A stretch of DNA of 64,000 bases from assembly GCF_905475345.1 (NCBI RefSeq), contig NC_066590.1:4184501-4248500 (forward strand). The letters run 5' to 3'. The notes below the pieces were generated by a model that did not search any database, was not told the DNA's origin, and saw nothing but the letters and a program-made list of their open reading frames with translations. Below, piece by piece: positions 13,331-27,576 of the stretch (its first letter is position 1; every line of letters begins with the position of its first letter). Both the position numbers and the translations under genes were made by a program. Origin of the DNA: Vespula vulgaris. Its lineage: Eukaryota; Arthropoda; Insecta; Hymenoptera; Vespidae.

Positions 13331-16300
13331 GGCAGTAAGGGATTCGGGATAAAAATGAAAGCGAACAAAAAGATCGATTTTCGATTTTCTTTCCTGTTTC
13401 TTCGAACGATTCTAATAAATCCCATCAGAGAATAAAACACGTTCGAGAATAAAGTGCTTCGTTTTCGAGAAAGAAGAGATATAAAGTCAACGAGCCAAGA
13501 AACCATAGAAATCGCATCGGAGGCCTCGATAATGACCTTCGAATAGAAGTAGACAATCGAAATCGATTTTCTCATTGAATTCGTAACGCCTTCGAACAAT
13601 TCCTCGTTTTCAACGTTTCACGATATCCCTCTTATTGGCATTTACGTCATTATGATTATTACGCACGCGACAGGAGAGGTTCGATTTCGTTCGGTATTGC
13701 CATTCAATTCGATTAACGTCCAGTTTCATTGATAGATCGATTTTGAAATACGTGAGCTTAACGATCGTAGGACGAGGTTCCTTTTAATATTAATCGTTAG
13801 GTCAGTTAACGATATCCCTAAAACGATTTATCGTCTTACGGTATAACCGGTAAGGCTCGTTTTACCAACAAGAATTGATGTTGGTACTTTTGACGTTCAT
13901 TTCTGTCCTGTACAACGAATATGGATAATGTTCACGAACGTTCAAAGACTAAATAAGCATAGTGGAATTAAGCGTTCTATGTACAATATACGTACGTATC
14001 TACATATGTAAAACCGATCGAGAGATTTTATTTTTCTATCTCGAATTCTGGACACGTAATAAGAAATCGTGTTCGCTCGGAACGAACGTGATAAAATTTT
14101 TCAACGAACTTCGATATTAATTTCAAAATTCTGCGGCCTTTTCTTTTGTTGAATATTTATCCTGTATTATTAAAACGAGTAATTCTTGCATACTTGTTAT
14201 TTGCAACTTGTATATTTGTCAATTTTATTTTGAAAATCAGTCGAAGGATATCGACGAAATAGGATGAACTTGATATTTTCTAATTCAAGAAAATCGTTAG
14301 CTAGATTGATTTCGATATCGAGAAAAATCATTTTCTTGGGGTTGGGGTTAAATAATTATATGAATATAAATGATTTTTTCACTTATTTTTTTCTGATTAT
14401 TTTTGTCGTTTAAACGTAACGCTTTCGAAGATGTCTTCAATTCAAATTTGAGATAGAAAAATATAACTTAACAAGATGGATCAAAAAAAAAGAAAAGAAG
14501 AAGAAAGACAGAAAAAATTAATATTTTCTTTTTTTTAAATAACTCGATAGAAATAACATACTACTGACAAGGAATGTTTTTTCGAAGGTTTTGATTATTT
14601 GCTCGACAGATTACTTTATATCTTTATTCAGAAAATATAGGTTATGCAAAGTTTGATCTCGACAAAAAAACTTTCACATTTACACCGAACATACATATAT
14701 GCATGTTCAAAAAAGTGCGTTCATCAGGAGTCGTACGCTGTTGGGAACGTAGCGTATAGCGCTTACTAAGCTGCTTTTTCTGCTGAACGTAGCCATTGTG
14801 ATTGTGATTTGTGACATTGCAGCCGAATAGCTATAAAAAAAATTTGTTATTCTCTCCATCTTTCTTTACCTTTATCGAGCGATGCTCACTCTTCCAAATA
14901 TCCTATAGTAAACCTTGAATGATAATCTTGATATATTAATAATAGTATACTTAAAAAAGAAAAAAATAAATAAATAAATGTACATAGGAAAAAATTGACT
15001 TTTTAATACGTTGAATGCCGGTCTCTTTTCACGTGATATTTCTATTCAGATCTCGTGGGATATCTCATGTTATGAAAGTTTTATCACACGTGATAATCAT
15101 GCATCGACTAATAGTATTATGAAGCATTTCGTAATCATGTTTCATTTTACATAAAATAATCATAACGATTTGAATAGAAAATCCAACGTGGACTACCGTT
15201 TGCTCATATGGCATTCAACGTTTCGAATGAGCCAGTGGGAAAGTAAACGATTGACGTTTCGCTCCAAAGTTAGGATAAAATGGAACGAGCGCAATGATTC
15301 TCAGGAGAAACATCCATCGTAGAGTCAGACAGAATGACGCGAGCTACTGTACTGAGTGTGATGAATATCCTCCGGACGTCGATAGGAGGAAGTTGCAAAG
15401 GGCGTTTCACGCTTTTGGATTCTGGCCAAAAATGCAAGCTTACGTACATACGGTTACATTTGAGAAACTATCAAAGACACCCTATCGTCGCTTTATTCTA
15501 TTCCTCACCACTGTATTATTGAGCAACGAGCAGAGATTTTCCACTGACCTGAGATTTTCTCTTTCGGTGAAAAATATAAACTTTAAGAAGAAGAACGAAA
15601 GAAAATAAGAAAAAGAAAGAGGGAGAGAGAGAGAGGAGAGAGAGAAAAGAAATAGAGATAATACAGTGAAATCATTGTTTATTATAAAAATATGTATCTA
15701 ATCGATAACAGTACTATTTGGTAAATAAATAAACGATAATGCAGTAATGATAATCTATATAATAAATACAATAAACGATACAAAATATAACAATATAATA
15801 TCTAATAAATACAATAAACGTTACAAACTATAGCTACGATCATAAAAATTATTCTCCTACGTCAATCTAATTTTATAATAAAAATTACAGACAAAATTCG
15901 AATAAAGATATACATATAGTCAAATATGACTCACGAAAGATATAAGAAAATTATATAACTTAAAATTGCTGCGGATATTATTTCTTTTTTTTTCTTTTTC
16001 TTTTTCTTCCTCTTTTTTATTCTTTCTTTCTTTTTTTTTTCTTTTTTTTTTAGGTCAAAAAGACAAAATAATAGGTACGATGGACTGTGAGAAAGAGAGA
16101 GAGAAGGATATAGGGAAGAGCCGCGTGCGCGAGTACCGATCGATTTCGCGACGAATTTCCTGGGCTGCGATGATGACTATGGTGCATTCGTATTGAATAT
16201 GTTAGTGCATGAGAATCGTCAGAGAAACTCGCGGAAATGTCGACGAGGCTCGCGTGATTGGACTAGCCGGTGATAAGCGGTTTAGCGAACCGAGATTTCG

Positions 16301-16432
16301 TGGCTTTGCGTTTGGCCCAAGTTCGACGGTCAAAGACGACATCTATTTGGTAACAGTCTCCATTCCTACTCTCCACGTTCATTTCTACGATCAAGAACGA
16401 CCTGGATATATACGGGCGTTTTCACGAGAGAA

Positions 16433-16464
<32 letters not shown>

Positions 16465-19400
16465 CGAGAGAACGAGAGAGAGGAATATCTATAACACGAG
16501 AAACGTCAACCGACTTGAGCCAGATCAATCCTTATAGTATCTGTTTTGCAAATTATGAGAGGCTTGATCAATTCATCAGCTTAATCAATTTATATTCTTT
16601 TTCTTTTTAATAAAACTTTTAATCTTTTTATCCTGTTTTTCCTCTCTATCTCTTACGTTATAAACAGACACGTAATTTTAACGATTGTTATCATACATTT
16701 GTTACTTTTCTAAATTATTTATTTTCGATTAATATTATTTTCATAATATCGTAAACATACGAATAAACGAATAATCTTCAAATTGGTTTATTTAACTCGT
16801 ACGCGCGTTTATTTCCATCGGATTTTTTCGATCGCTATGAATTCTGTACCGATATCCTTATCAGAAAGTTCTAAAGTATTTCTCCGATTAGCATAATGGT
16901 AAGGAAAGTAGAGGAAGGAGTAATAGTAAGATGAGAGAGAAAGAGAGAGAGAGAAGACGAAGATTATTCTTGGACAGGAAGGGCTGATTTGCAATGATAC
17001 GTTTATGAAGGGATGAGGACGGTAGGGGTCATGATAATGAATCTTCTCCTGAGTTGCTAACACGACTTGGTTGTCAGTGTGCATGACAGTGCCGATTGCG
17101 GTGTAGGAGCGATGAACGTAGCGTTTACACAGGCAAATGTAGGTTAATCGTCCCTTCTCCCTCATATACATATAACATATACATACATATATATATACAT
17201 ATATATTGTACATACATATATACATATATACATACGTAATGTAACTATTGTCAAGATAGTCGGAGTGAATTTCTTTGGCGATAAGAAAGGATTTCGAATT
17301 TTACTAGCTTGCGCAAGCTAAAGAATAAGGGTGAAGGAAAAGGACGAGGCTCATTTTCGAAGATTTCTTCACGGATACTTAAGTTCGTGGCGACGTCTCA
17401 TCTCAAGACTGGCTCGTAAAATGGAATCGATGACGCGTGTTATGCACGGACGTTTCTAGTCAGGACGTAAACAGGAATGGTGTAACATAGATATATGTAT
17501 AGATATATATATATATATATATGTATATCTAGGTACCAACGTAAATTCTTATTCTTCATGTAGACAAGAATAAGTGAAATAGAAAAGAAAAAGACAAAGA
17601 AAAGAAAAAGAAAAGGAAAGAAGAGAGGAAGCGAGCCATGTCACAAGGGTGCCCTCTTCTTCCGGCCGATAAAGTCTTTCACGTTTGAGACAATGGCCGC
17701 GTAAAAGCTTCGGAAACGAGAAATTTCTGGTCGACAGAGTATAGCAAGCTTCTTTTCTCTTTCCTTCTCATCCCTTCTCTTCTCATCTCTTTCCTTTTCC
17801 TTGAACCTTTCATTCTTTTCCTCATTCCCTTTTCGACTTATCTTCCGTCCACACTTTTCTTCCTCTTTCCTCGCTCCGTTGCGTCCCGTTCGTTCACGAA
17901 AAGTCAATTTTTTGAAAAATCGCTCTAGGAAAGTATGATGAGAGTGGGAATATCCATCTGGCGACACAACTTCCGTTTTTTTTTCTTTCTTTCAATTTTT
18001 GTTAAGAAGAAGAAGAAGAAGAAGAAACGGTGATAGGTCGATTAATTAATCGCTCAAGAGATTTATGTTCTCTCTTCCGTATTTTTCGGTAAATCGTAAT
18101 GAATATTATTTATTTTCTCAGGAAGTATAATACGAGAGCGACATGGCCCGCGAAAATTTTGTTTTATGGTTAAAAAATGGAAAAGAAAAAAAGTGGGAGA
18201 GAGAGAATAAAAAATGTTCTCCGACACGGTTACTCTTCGTTCCAGCCGTTTTGGACGTTTGAAACGTAGAACGATCGATGCGATCGAAAAATCATCGTAG
18301 AACGTATTGGAGTCTCTTAATAAAGTTCACCGTTGAGCCGATAAAATGACTGTGAAAAGGAAAAGAGAGGGGAGAGAGAGAGGAGGACGTTTTTATTAAA
18401 TGCTACGAAATGTTTCCGCGGCTGCAATTTTTCATACGTCTCGCGGATATTCGATATTGAAAGGGACATTTAAAAATCTATACGAGTAAATCCAGAAGCT
18501 TTTCTAATTTCGAGGGTTCGTAGAATTTTATCATTTAACAAAGTTACGAATTGTTGAAAACGATCAGTTTTGCGTTTTGCGGTTTTCCCGCCACAAGACA
18601 GACAAGCAAGCTCTAGAACGTTGTTCTACGTTCTAGAGATAGTAGATGGATAGATATGTATATGGTAAGATAACGAGGAGGAAGATCGATCGATTTTGTC
18701 GAGGATACAAGAACTCGATTAATCTTTGAGCGAGAGTTCTACTCTTGAGTCGACTTTAATCTGATTGACGAAGGTACCCTTTAGCTCAAGTATTTGTCTT
18801 TATTAATGCACTCTCTTCGATGTTATGTATCGACTTTGCTTCTTAGAATTCGTCTTACTTTCTAGTTTTTAATCTTATTAATATATCATTCGTGTTCGAT
18901 ATAAAAATTTTTTTAATATATCGTAGTATAATAATATTTATATTTTTCTTTTATATTATATATATATATGTTATATTATATTAACATTTACATTATTAAT
19001 TGAAAGTATAATCTACGTGATATTTTTAATTTAAAAATGATGAAGATGTTGGTAAGTTGGATAATAAGTGTAATTTACGAGGAGAACATCAAAGAACTAC
19101 AAAGAAATAAAGAAAAAGATATGGTAGGATGGAAAATTAAGAAGACGTCTTTCAGCTCGGAGAAATTTCTTTCAAGGGTAGGCAAATGGAAGGCAAATAA
19201 AAAGCTTTTTAATATCAAGAAAAAAAAAAAAGAAAGAAAGTAGAAAAATAAAGACGAAAGAAAGAAGGAAAGATAGAAAAGTACTTTGTTAGACGTAACT
19301 CTGTGTTTTTGAATCGTCAAATTTACCCCTTTACGAAATTTCTTCTTTCACTTGTCGTCTATCATTCGTTTCGGAATTCGATAGTTCAGGAATATCGGAA

Positions 19401-22400
19401 ACGTCGAAGCTCGATGATAATGAAAGTGTCAGAGACAATCATGGTCTGAAGCAGCGAACGATAAAGAGCCGTCTCGATTTCAGTAAAACGAGACGTAGCG
19501 TGCGAGCTGATCGATGTAATTCAAGTACAACCAAACATTTACGTTCGCCTGCGGCGGTCAACGGAATAAAATGCGTGCGGTAATGGACTACCCTTTGTCC
19601 ATGTATCCGTGTGTTCATACTTATCTGCTGTTGCTGTTGGTATACGTACACACGTGTATCGAAATGTGGGTGTGTTTGTATCGTTGAAATTGCGTCGGAC
19701 ACGACGCAATTCGAGTGGAAAGGTCGATTGAAAAATGATTGATGAGGGACGAGCAATCGAGAGGCAGGCAGGTCGTCGAACGTTTTACGTACAACGAGAA
19801 ATCGCGAACCTTAAGACCCTTCTCTTCGATCGTTGGTTATGTAGTTGATATATTCTGTTACTTTCCTTTCGTACGAGCGAAAGATCAGCTGATTCGAATT
19901 TTATGGATTTTTTTTCTTTTAAATTTTCTACAAAATATTATATCTTTAAATTATTATAATAAGGAATTCCGTCTGGATTATTAATTAATTTTATCGATAA
20001 TAATAACAATAATAATTATTAATAATAATTATAATTATCATTATAATAATTACGTATTATACTTTTGGAATATCGAATAAGATCGAATAGTAATGATCGC
20101 GAAAAGATCTGAATTATTTTCAATGCTTGATAAAGACTCCTTTAAGAATTTTATGAATGAATGCAGATTCTTTTTGGGAATCGAAAGAGGTTTACTTCTT
20201 TGTGAACATTAAAGAATTCGTTGTAAAGTCTAACGATAAGTTGGCATACGTGTCGTAACCTTTGAAATCTTTCTACTCGAATGAATATCGTAGTCGTTTC
20301 ACGACTTATCGTTAGGTATGCGCTTTATACGAGGGTACTCACGAACAATGAAAGTTCTGAGAAGGTTTTCTCTCCTCAGGAGCATTTATTATTAAAAGTA
20401 AATTCACCGTAAACCGCTAGATTTATTTCGAAAACGATAACAAGGACGAACATTCTTCGAGAGAGACCAACTACGTTATCGTAACTTCTCGACCATTAAA
20501 GCTTTTCTACTTAAAAGACAAGACAAGTCGGTTCTGATCCGATAAGGAAATAATAGTATCGATTGGTATCAAATTGTACTAACTTGTGAAATGTATTCGT
20601 ACGGAAAGATGAAACTTATTCTGTGGCCTTTTTTTTTTATTACATAAAACGATGAAATTATTTAAATTTTATGCATACGCGTTTATATAATAAGAAAAGT
20701 GAAAGAGATTCTCTGAAAAGATCTTATATTGTACTTCAAGTTAGTTGGATGGGGGAGAAAAAGAAATGGGAGACCTCGAAAATAATAATAAAAAAAAAAA
20801 GAGAAAGAGGAAATAAGAAGAAAAGAAATTTTTCTCTTTTTATTTTTAAAGGATAAACTCGACACATAAATTTTTTAATTGCGTTCAGTACGTTTGCAGG
20901 AAGAACGTCGACTTTGTGTTAATGTCTCGCAACGAGAGATGCTCAGGTTCGAGAGTAATTAAAAGTTCGTGTTAATTGTCAGAGATAAGTTTTGTAAGTG
21001 AGACTAGAAATACTGAGAACACTCGAGCGAGGATATGGTCAAATACAAATCGAAAGTAAACGTTCGTTTCTATTTGCGAAGCTCTCGTAAGAAAATGAAG
21101 TTTTATTCGCGCGTCACAACGGAATTTATTGATTAAGCTCTCAAAGTAGTAAGCTAACTCGCGTTGTTTTTTTCTTCTTTTTTCTTTTTTCTCTCTTTTT
21201 TTTTTTTTTTCTTTCGAATTAACATCATATTTTCCATTTTGTACAGGCGATCACTAATTTTTCTAAAATGTATCTCCTTTCATATTTTTTTCTTAAACAC
21301 GAAGAAAGTTCACAAGATGGTGTCGATCGAATTTATTAGTCGATCTATACTATATTTTGTATCTCTTAAAAACAAAACGACACGTTCTTATCGATCTTCT
21401 TACATGACAAATAGAACGAAAAACGTGCGAAGAAACTTAACAGGTGGTCTCGTTGGGATAACGAAAATATGTAAACTTTTTCAATACGTCACCTGGTGGA
21501 TGATTATCTACTGTCATTCTAAGAATTTCATTTAGCAATGTGACAATGAACAAATGCTTTTTTAATACGTGCAATATCGAAACCCTGCTGACCTAGATAA
21601 ATTTTAGGAATTTAAATCGAAATATCAATGACACAGATGTATTTTTAACAGGTAATATGTAATCTCTTATATATAACCAATATAAATTCGTGAAATTGGA
21701 TTGGCAAATCAATGATAAACAGGTGTGTTTTCGCTACTTGCTATATATAAGGGTATTACTGGCCTACATCAATTCTCAGAATTAGATTCGGAATTCAATA
21801 CATTTTGGGATAGGTCATGTTATCATTCGTTCTTCCGAGATTAAAGCCGAATTGATCGGTGATCTCTCAAAACGTTTATCTTTCGAATGGAAAATTCATC
21901 ATAAGGGGAGTATGCTAAAAAAAAAAAAGAAAAAAGAAATGCACTCATTATCATTTATATGTATAGATAATTTTCAATTATACGAAATAAAAAAGAAAAG
22001 GAAAGGATGAATACAATGTTCAAGCAGTTATCTCAAGATCCTCGTTAATCGTTGATCTAATTTAAAACTTTTAATGCGATGTCGTGATAAAATTGTTAGA
22101 ATAAAACGAAATAAAACGTTAATGAGTAAATCTTTGACAGCTCGTTTCTCGTTGCAGTTACGAAAACGAAATTTCGACGTAACGTAGATGGCTTTCGGTC
22201 ACAATGGCCAGAAAAGCGTGTTAGAAACGGTAGATGAACTTGGTGAAATACGTATGTACGTACGTATTACGTGTATGTACATCTATGTACGTATATAAAT
22301 GTACACACTCTTACGAGACATCGTTCGTTACGAATACACGTACGGTTTGGCCGGTCGATGCACAAACTGAATACAGTTCACTTCCTGGGACTGTGAACTG

Positions 22401-25400
22401 TGTTCGATAAAGTGGATTACTTCCGCGTAAAATGTTGCGAAGAATTTGGAAGATCTTTGATCGTTTCGTTAATCTTACGCTAATTAATTTTGTTCGATTA
22501 ACTCATTCGAGTGAAATATTAAACCAAAGTAAAAAAGAAATAATAATAATAAAAAAAAAATGAAACTATAGCCGTTGTTTAATTTTAAGTACGATAAATA
22601 AGCTTAACCGAACGTCCTTTGCACCGTTTTCATTATTTTATCGGCACCGCCGGCGACTATAAAATTACGCTTCATTTTCCGAAGGAATGAGTAATCCTCC
22701 GGAAGTCGAAGGACCTAAGCGGAAAATCCGTGAGAGATCGTTAAAGCGCCATTTTCTCTCTTGGCTTTCTTCTTTCTTTCGTACATAAATTGCGAAAGGC
22801 CTTCCTTCGCTCGCGTCGTTTATGATGCGACGTTCCGGCGAGTCCTGATTTATCGGTGAAATATTGATTTTTCATTTGCTTCACAAATGAGTCGGGCGTT
22901 CCGTCTTTCCTTCTCCTTCTCTTCTTCTTCTTCTCTTCTGTTTCTTCTTTTTGCTGTAGCTCTTCTTGTTTCTTTTCTTTATCAATCTCTTCCTTCTCTC
23001 GCCAACATGCAATTCTCGGTTGCTGCTGTTTGGTAGCACGAGCGAGAATTTTTAACTTTGTATATATGCGCTTCGGATTTAACGAACTTCTCTTCCCACT
23101 TTCTTGACATTTCGTTTATAAAAGAAGAAAAACAACTCTGGCAGACTCTAAGAAATCTTTAGGAACTCTTGATACCTCAACTCATCCTTTCTATTCGCTG
23201 TCGATTCCTTGTAAATTCTTCTTGAAACAACAAGTTTTGAATATCGAATTGAGAAGATAAATAATTTTCAAATATTACGATGATATTCCATCGAGAGTTG
23301 CTCTCGTAAGTGAAACGATTATAAATTCTTTTAAAGCATATACGATTATCGATGTAAGAACAAATCGAATTTATTTAGTAAGAATAAATATTATTTATGT
23401 GTTAATTCAAGTGGTTGTAATAATGGTAGTAAAAGTAACAACGCAAATAGTAATAGTAATGATATTCATAAATCGTACTTAATAATTGTTCGAATTAATT
23501 CGGATATAATTACATACTAATTAGTTTTAATACATTAGGCTAACTGAAAGCACATTATATTTTCCAATTATAATTAAGGCCGTGTTCATCACCTTTTGCT
23601 CGAAGCGTGTTTGGTTTCAGTTACAGATATGAACAAAATATGAAGTTTAAACGCAAGCAGAGAATACTGTCTCCTTCGTCATACGCTTGTCGTATCAATG
23701 TATAAGCTTGCGTAAGTTATAACACTCTTACGCGTAACGTAACAATCGAGTTAGTGTGAGTTAAAGTAAGTAGTGTTAGTAGACTGTGAACTCATACTTT
23801 TCAGTCTCTTATATTTATATCTTTCTTTGATGGTGGCGTGTCTCTCGCAATGATCCCTGTTAGATACGACGCAGCTCACCGGTACACATTTATTTTACGA
23901 TATAAATGAATGAAGAATAATAAATATAATTGATACGTATATAATAACTAATATATAAATTATCGATAAAAAACGTGATTCTGTCGAATATTTTGTAAAA
24001 AAATAATAATTAAGGAATGAATACTTACATATAAAATATTATTTTATATATATGTGTGTGTGTGTGTGTGTGTATAGATAATAATATAATATAGAGTATG
24101 ATATAATATTAAAATTTTATGATTCATGTAAAATAATGAGCACAACTGAACCGGAAGAAGGTGAAAATGAAGCTTGAAAATAGAATAATCCATGCGCGCA
24201 AAAGATAATAGTAACGAGAGTAGAAAGAAAACAGCTGATACGTATCTTGAATTCTACAACTGTTATTTAAATGTGAAAAAAATTAATTGACATTTATGAA
24301 AGAGATGATAATAATTCATACAAAATATTTATTAATAAGAACTTTTTGTTAACCTAACATATGATAAAAATGTGAATATTTTTGTGATTAACATAAAGAG
24401 AATAAAAAACACAATATTTAACCTGAAAAGTGTAAAAGAAAATATCTCTAAAGGTATTACAATTTCAAAAAACTTTGAATATACTTCTAGATGAATATAG
24501 CTCCTTCGTAAATCCTCGAAGAAGAATAAATAAGAATAAATATTGAAAGAGAAAATGTCGATGTTTATTCGTGGGAATACAAAAAAAAAAAAAGAAAAGA
24601 GAATTTATAAAAGTTGGTTAAAAGTTTGTTCTTGTTGGCATTAATTTAAGGGAACGATTCCAAATGTAAAATTTATATTTATTAAAATATTAAATTAAAA
24701 TTATTTTACATTCAGCTCGTGTTACGGGGTATATGTAAAAGTTTCAAAAAATATACAAACGCGATTGTTGTAAATTATTATTAATAGCGTAATCTTCGAA
24801 GCTTTTTTGAATAATTTTCATTTCTTCGTTTTACAAAAAAAAGAGATCTTCCACATCAAGATCGAAGAATTATGCTTAGACTTATTGTTGGTACGAAAAA
24901 TTATAAAACTTGTTTGTCTGATGGACAGCCTTAAGGGAATAGCGAGATCCTTTAAATTAAAACGCAAGAGTCGAGAACAAACAGCTCTGCTGGTGTTGAT
25001 ACATATTCTCGGTTATAATTTAATTTAATGGTGAATTATATATATATATATAGATCTGCGAAAAATCCTGATGTCGTCTGATCCATGAACGAACTTTGGT
25101 TTGCCTTTGTCGAAGCTTTTTTTTTTTTTTTTTTTTTTTTACTTTACTCTTTTCTCTTTTTTTCTTTATCTTTATATATTTGACCTCTTCAAAGTAATAA
25201 CTTCATTTCGTTTCTTTCCTTTATTCCATTTCTTTCATTTTCTTCTTGACTTTTTCCACGGAACAAATGTCGATCATGCAAAAGCTGCATGCCGAAGCCC
25301 AAACTCGCTTTCTTCGTAAAGATTCTCGTCGACTTTAAAGACAAAAGTTCGATAAATCTTTCCACTCCGTTTATACCTCGTGGCTTTCTTTAAACTCTCA

Positions 25401-26081
25401 TTACGACTTTCTTTCCTTTTTACTTCTTCTTCTTCTTCTTCTTCTTCTCCTTTTTTTTCTTTCTTTTCCGTTTAAATTATCCGAACATTTGTATGTTTAG
25501 ATTTATTCTCGTATTATGCTCGAACTAATCTCTGGAACGAATCGACTTTAGTATTTCTCGAATTGGAAAATACTATACTCATTAAATGTCTTCTCTGATT
25601 GTATGAAAGAAAAAAAGAAAAAAGACAAAAAAAAACAGAAAGATAAAGGAAGAAAGAGAGAGAAAGAGAAAATAAAAGGGGTGAAATAAAATTGGTCCGT
25701 ACTGTTACCGACGTAATTAACAACATTCCTTATCGTAGAAACGTTACGGGCACAAGGCATTCGTGCCAATTGTTCGTTCGCGTGCGTTCACGACATTCAC
25801 GCTGCATAAGCATCCACCTACGAGTTCGTTCGTGCAAGTCTTTCTTTCTTAAGCTCGGTATTAGTGTATTTCTATAGATACATACATACGTGTAAAGGCT
25901 TGCAAAGTTATTTTCAACGTACACATAGTTACGGGAAGGTGAGCAACAGGTGTAGTATAGCACAAGGGTCGACTACCGCATCGGCCTCCCTGCAGTGCTA
26001 ACTCTCTCATTCTCTCTCTCTCTCTCTTTATGTATATATATATATGATTCTCTTTCTCGCTCTCTCCTGATCACCGATTAG
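13136..26081. other. Long non-coding, repeat-rich interval
   Basis: I see no exon with both a persuasive frame and splice sites in about 13 kb. Contents include (AT)n at 13,279-13,329, two short inverted-repeat pairs (15,008-15,019/15,210-15,221 and 20,230-20,241/20,304-20,315), purine/pyrimidine tracts, (TG)n near 24,053-24,074 and poly(T) at about 25,119-25,140. Higher-GC islands at 16,120-16,420, 19,440-19,760 and 22,640-22,860 have no clear frame and may be regulatory. Under the dicistronic model this is the intron between ORF1 exons 1 and 2. Confidence 0.45.
15008..15221. repeat. Short element bounded by 12-bp perfect inverted repeats (MITE-like)
   Basis: ACGTTGAATGCC at 15,008-15,019 is repeated in inverse orientation at 15,210-15,221, bounding 214 bases. 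The interior carries CACGTGATA/TATCACGTG-like palindromic pieces. No clear target duplication was found, so the mobile origin is a guess. Confidence 0.3.
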
Positions 26082-26204
26082 CTAGCAGATTTCGAAACTC
26101 GGGATATTAATTCCGTTAACGTGCTCAAGAAGTTGGTACTTCCAAGTTCGGCTCCTTATCCGATTTTAACTCTGCAGGACGTCGCCGATCAACTAATGAA
26201 CCAA
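26082..26204 (+). CDS. Candidate second coding exon of the unrecognised small ORF (ORF1, exon 2)
   Basis: A 123-base segment has one clean open frame of 41 codons. It includes RDINSVNVLKKLVLPSS and TLQDVADQLMNQ and has ordinary globular-protein composition, while the other two frames stop. A CT-rich tract precedes the acceptor at 26,081; an in-frame TAG forms the acceptor itself, so the exon cannot extend further upstream. The donor is GTAAGG at 26,205, with an alternative GTATGG at 26,214 that would add three codons. Both ends are phase 0, matching the exons at 7,603 and 30,245. An alternative acceptor at 26,088 keeps the frame only if the previous exon ends in phase 1. I do not recognise the family. 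Confidence 0.5.
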
Positions 26205-26932
26205 GTAAGGAAGGTATGGTTCGCGTTAACGATTCCTATTTCTCATAGTCCAATGACTTTGCCAGCTGAAGTTATCATTTTTGTCGCTCATTTTAACTGA
26301 CGCTTCTACCAGACGAGTAATGTATAGCTAGTTATGTGATAGTAGCCGAGTTTTGATCTTTTTTTTATATTATCACAATTTTTTTTCTCTTTTCTTCTCA
26401 TTCCTTCCCCTTTCTCTTGTTCGTCGGGGAAGAAAAAAATGTCGGTTAAAGGGTTAAATCGATCTAGCAAACTTCGTTTAAAGGTTGGGACGTGATTAAG
26501 TGGAAATTCTCCTTCTCTCTCTTTCACTCTCTTTCTCCCTCCTCTCACTTTCTCTCTCTCTCTCTCTCTCTCTCTTTCTCACTCTTCCCCTATTTTTCTT
26601 TCTTTCTCTCGTGCTTTCGGTCTTTCGTTGCAATCAGGGCACAGCCATCGATCTTTGTCTTTTAACGAGTAAAGTTATAGAGGAAAGGAGTGAGGCTACG
26701 CCAAGATGGAACATCGATCGACATCGAATTTCCGAGACGAAAGCACGCAAGAAATATCCGATATACCCAGAAGGAATCGAATTTGTGTGTTAGATGCAGG
26801 TGCAATATATTGGTTATGTCGGTATATCTATACTCACAGGTACATATACTCACGTCTTTATCGATCTAAGTTCGCATGTAAACACGCGATTCGCGTTAAG
26901 CTCAATGACCCGAAAGAGGTCGCAAGATTTCG

Positions 26933-26972
<40 letters not shown>

Positions 26973-27545
26973 CTTTTACCTTTCGAAAAAGAAAATGTTG
27001 TTCGTCAATTTTTTGACGTAACCAGTATGCAAAATTAAATCGTTGAAATATAATCTATCATCGTCTCTGTCTTTATACTTGTCAAATCTTTTTCTTAGTA
27101 ATATTTAACCGAACGGAGAGAGAAGCAATTTTGGAATTTATCAGAAGGGAGATCCGAGTATGTATTCTCTTCCCAACTTACGAAGAAATATTTCTTGTCC
27201 TTTTCTTTAAAGAAGAAAACGATTCTAGTGTCCTTCTCTCGAAAAGAAAAGCCACGTAAAGAATTCAGTTTCGAGAAAGTGCTTTTCCTCTTTCGATTTT
27301 CCAACAAATCGACATACTACATATGTATGTACGTACGAAGGAGATACGTCCCAAAAGATTTCCACGGGAGGAAAAGGAAATATATCTTTGACGTTGTTTA
27401 CTGGAAGATCTTATAGATAGAACGCAAGATTGAGTTTTCTTTAATAAGATAATTTTCTTTTTTCTTTCTTTTCTATTGTCAGATTCTTTAAACTTTATAA
27501 GAAAACTAGTTTTCTTCTTTTTAGTTACGTTACGTTAAAGAACTT

Positions 27546-27576
<31 letters not shown>

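Noticed and set aside
15294..15608. 104-codon + strand frame with cysteines and aromatic residues
   Set aside because: No splice sites at sensible positions, no recognisable family and a repeat-rich end; probably chance.
16870..16905. TTAGCATAATGGTAAG resembles a tRNA D-arm/A-box
   Set aside because: No matching anticodon arm, T-arm or acceptor stem follows; the flank is low-complexity GA-rich DNA.
19439..19756. 105-codon minus-strand frame with a poly-Gln run
   Set aside because: The Gln run is a CTG-type repeat; no family resemblance or splice context.
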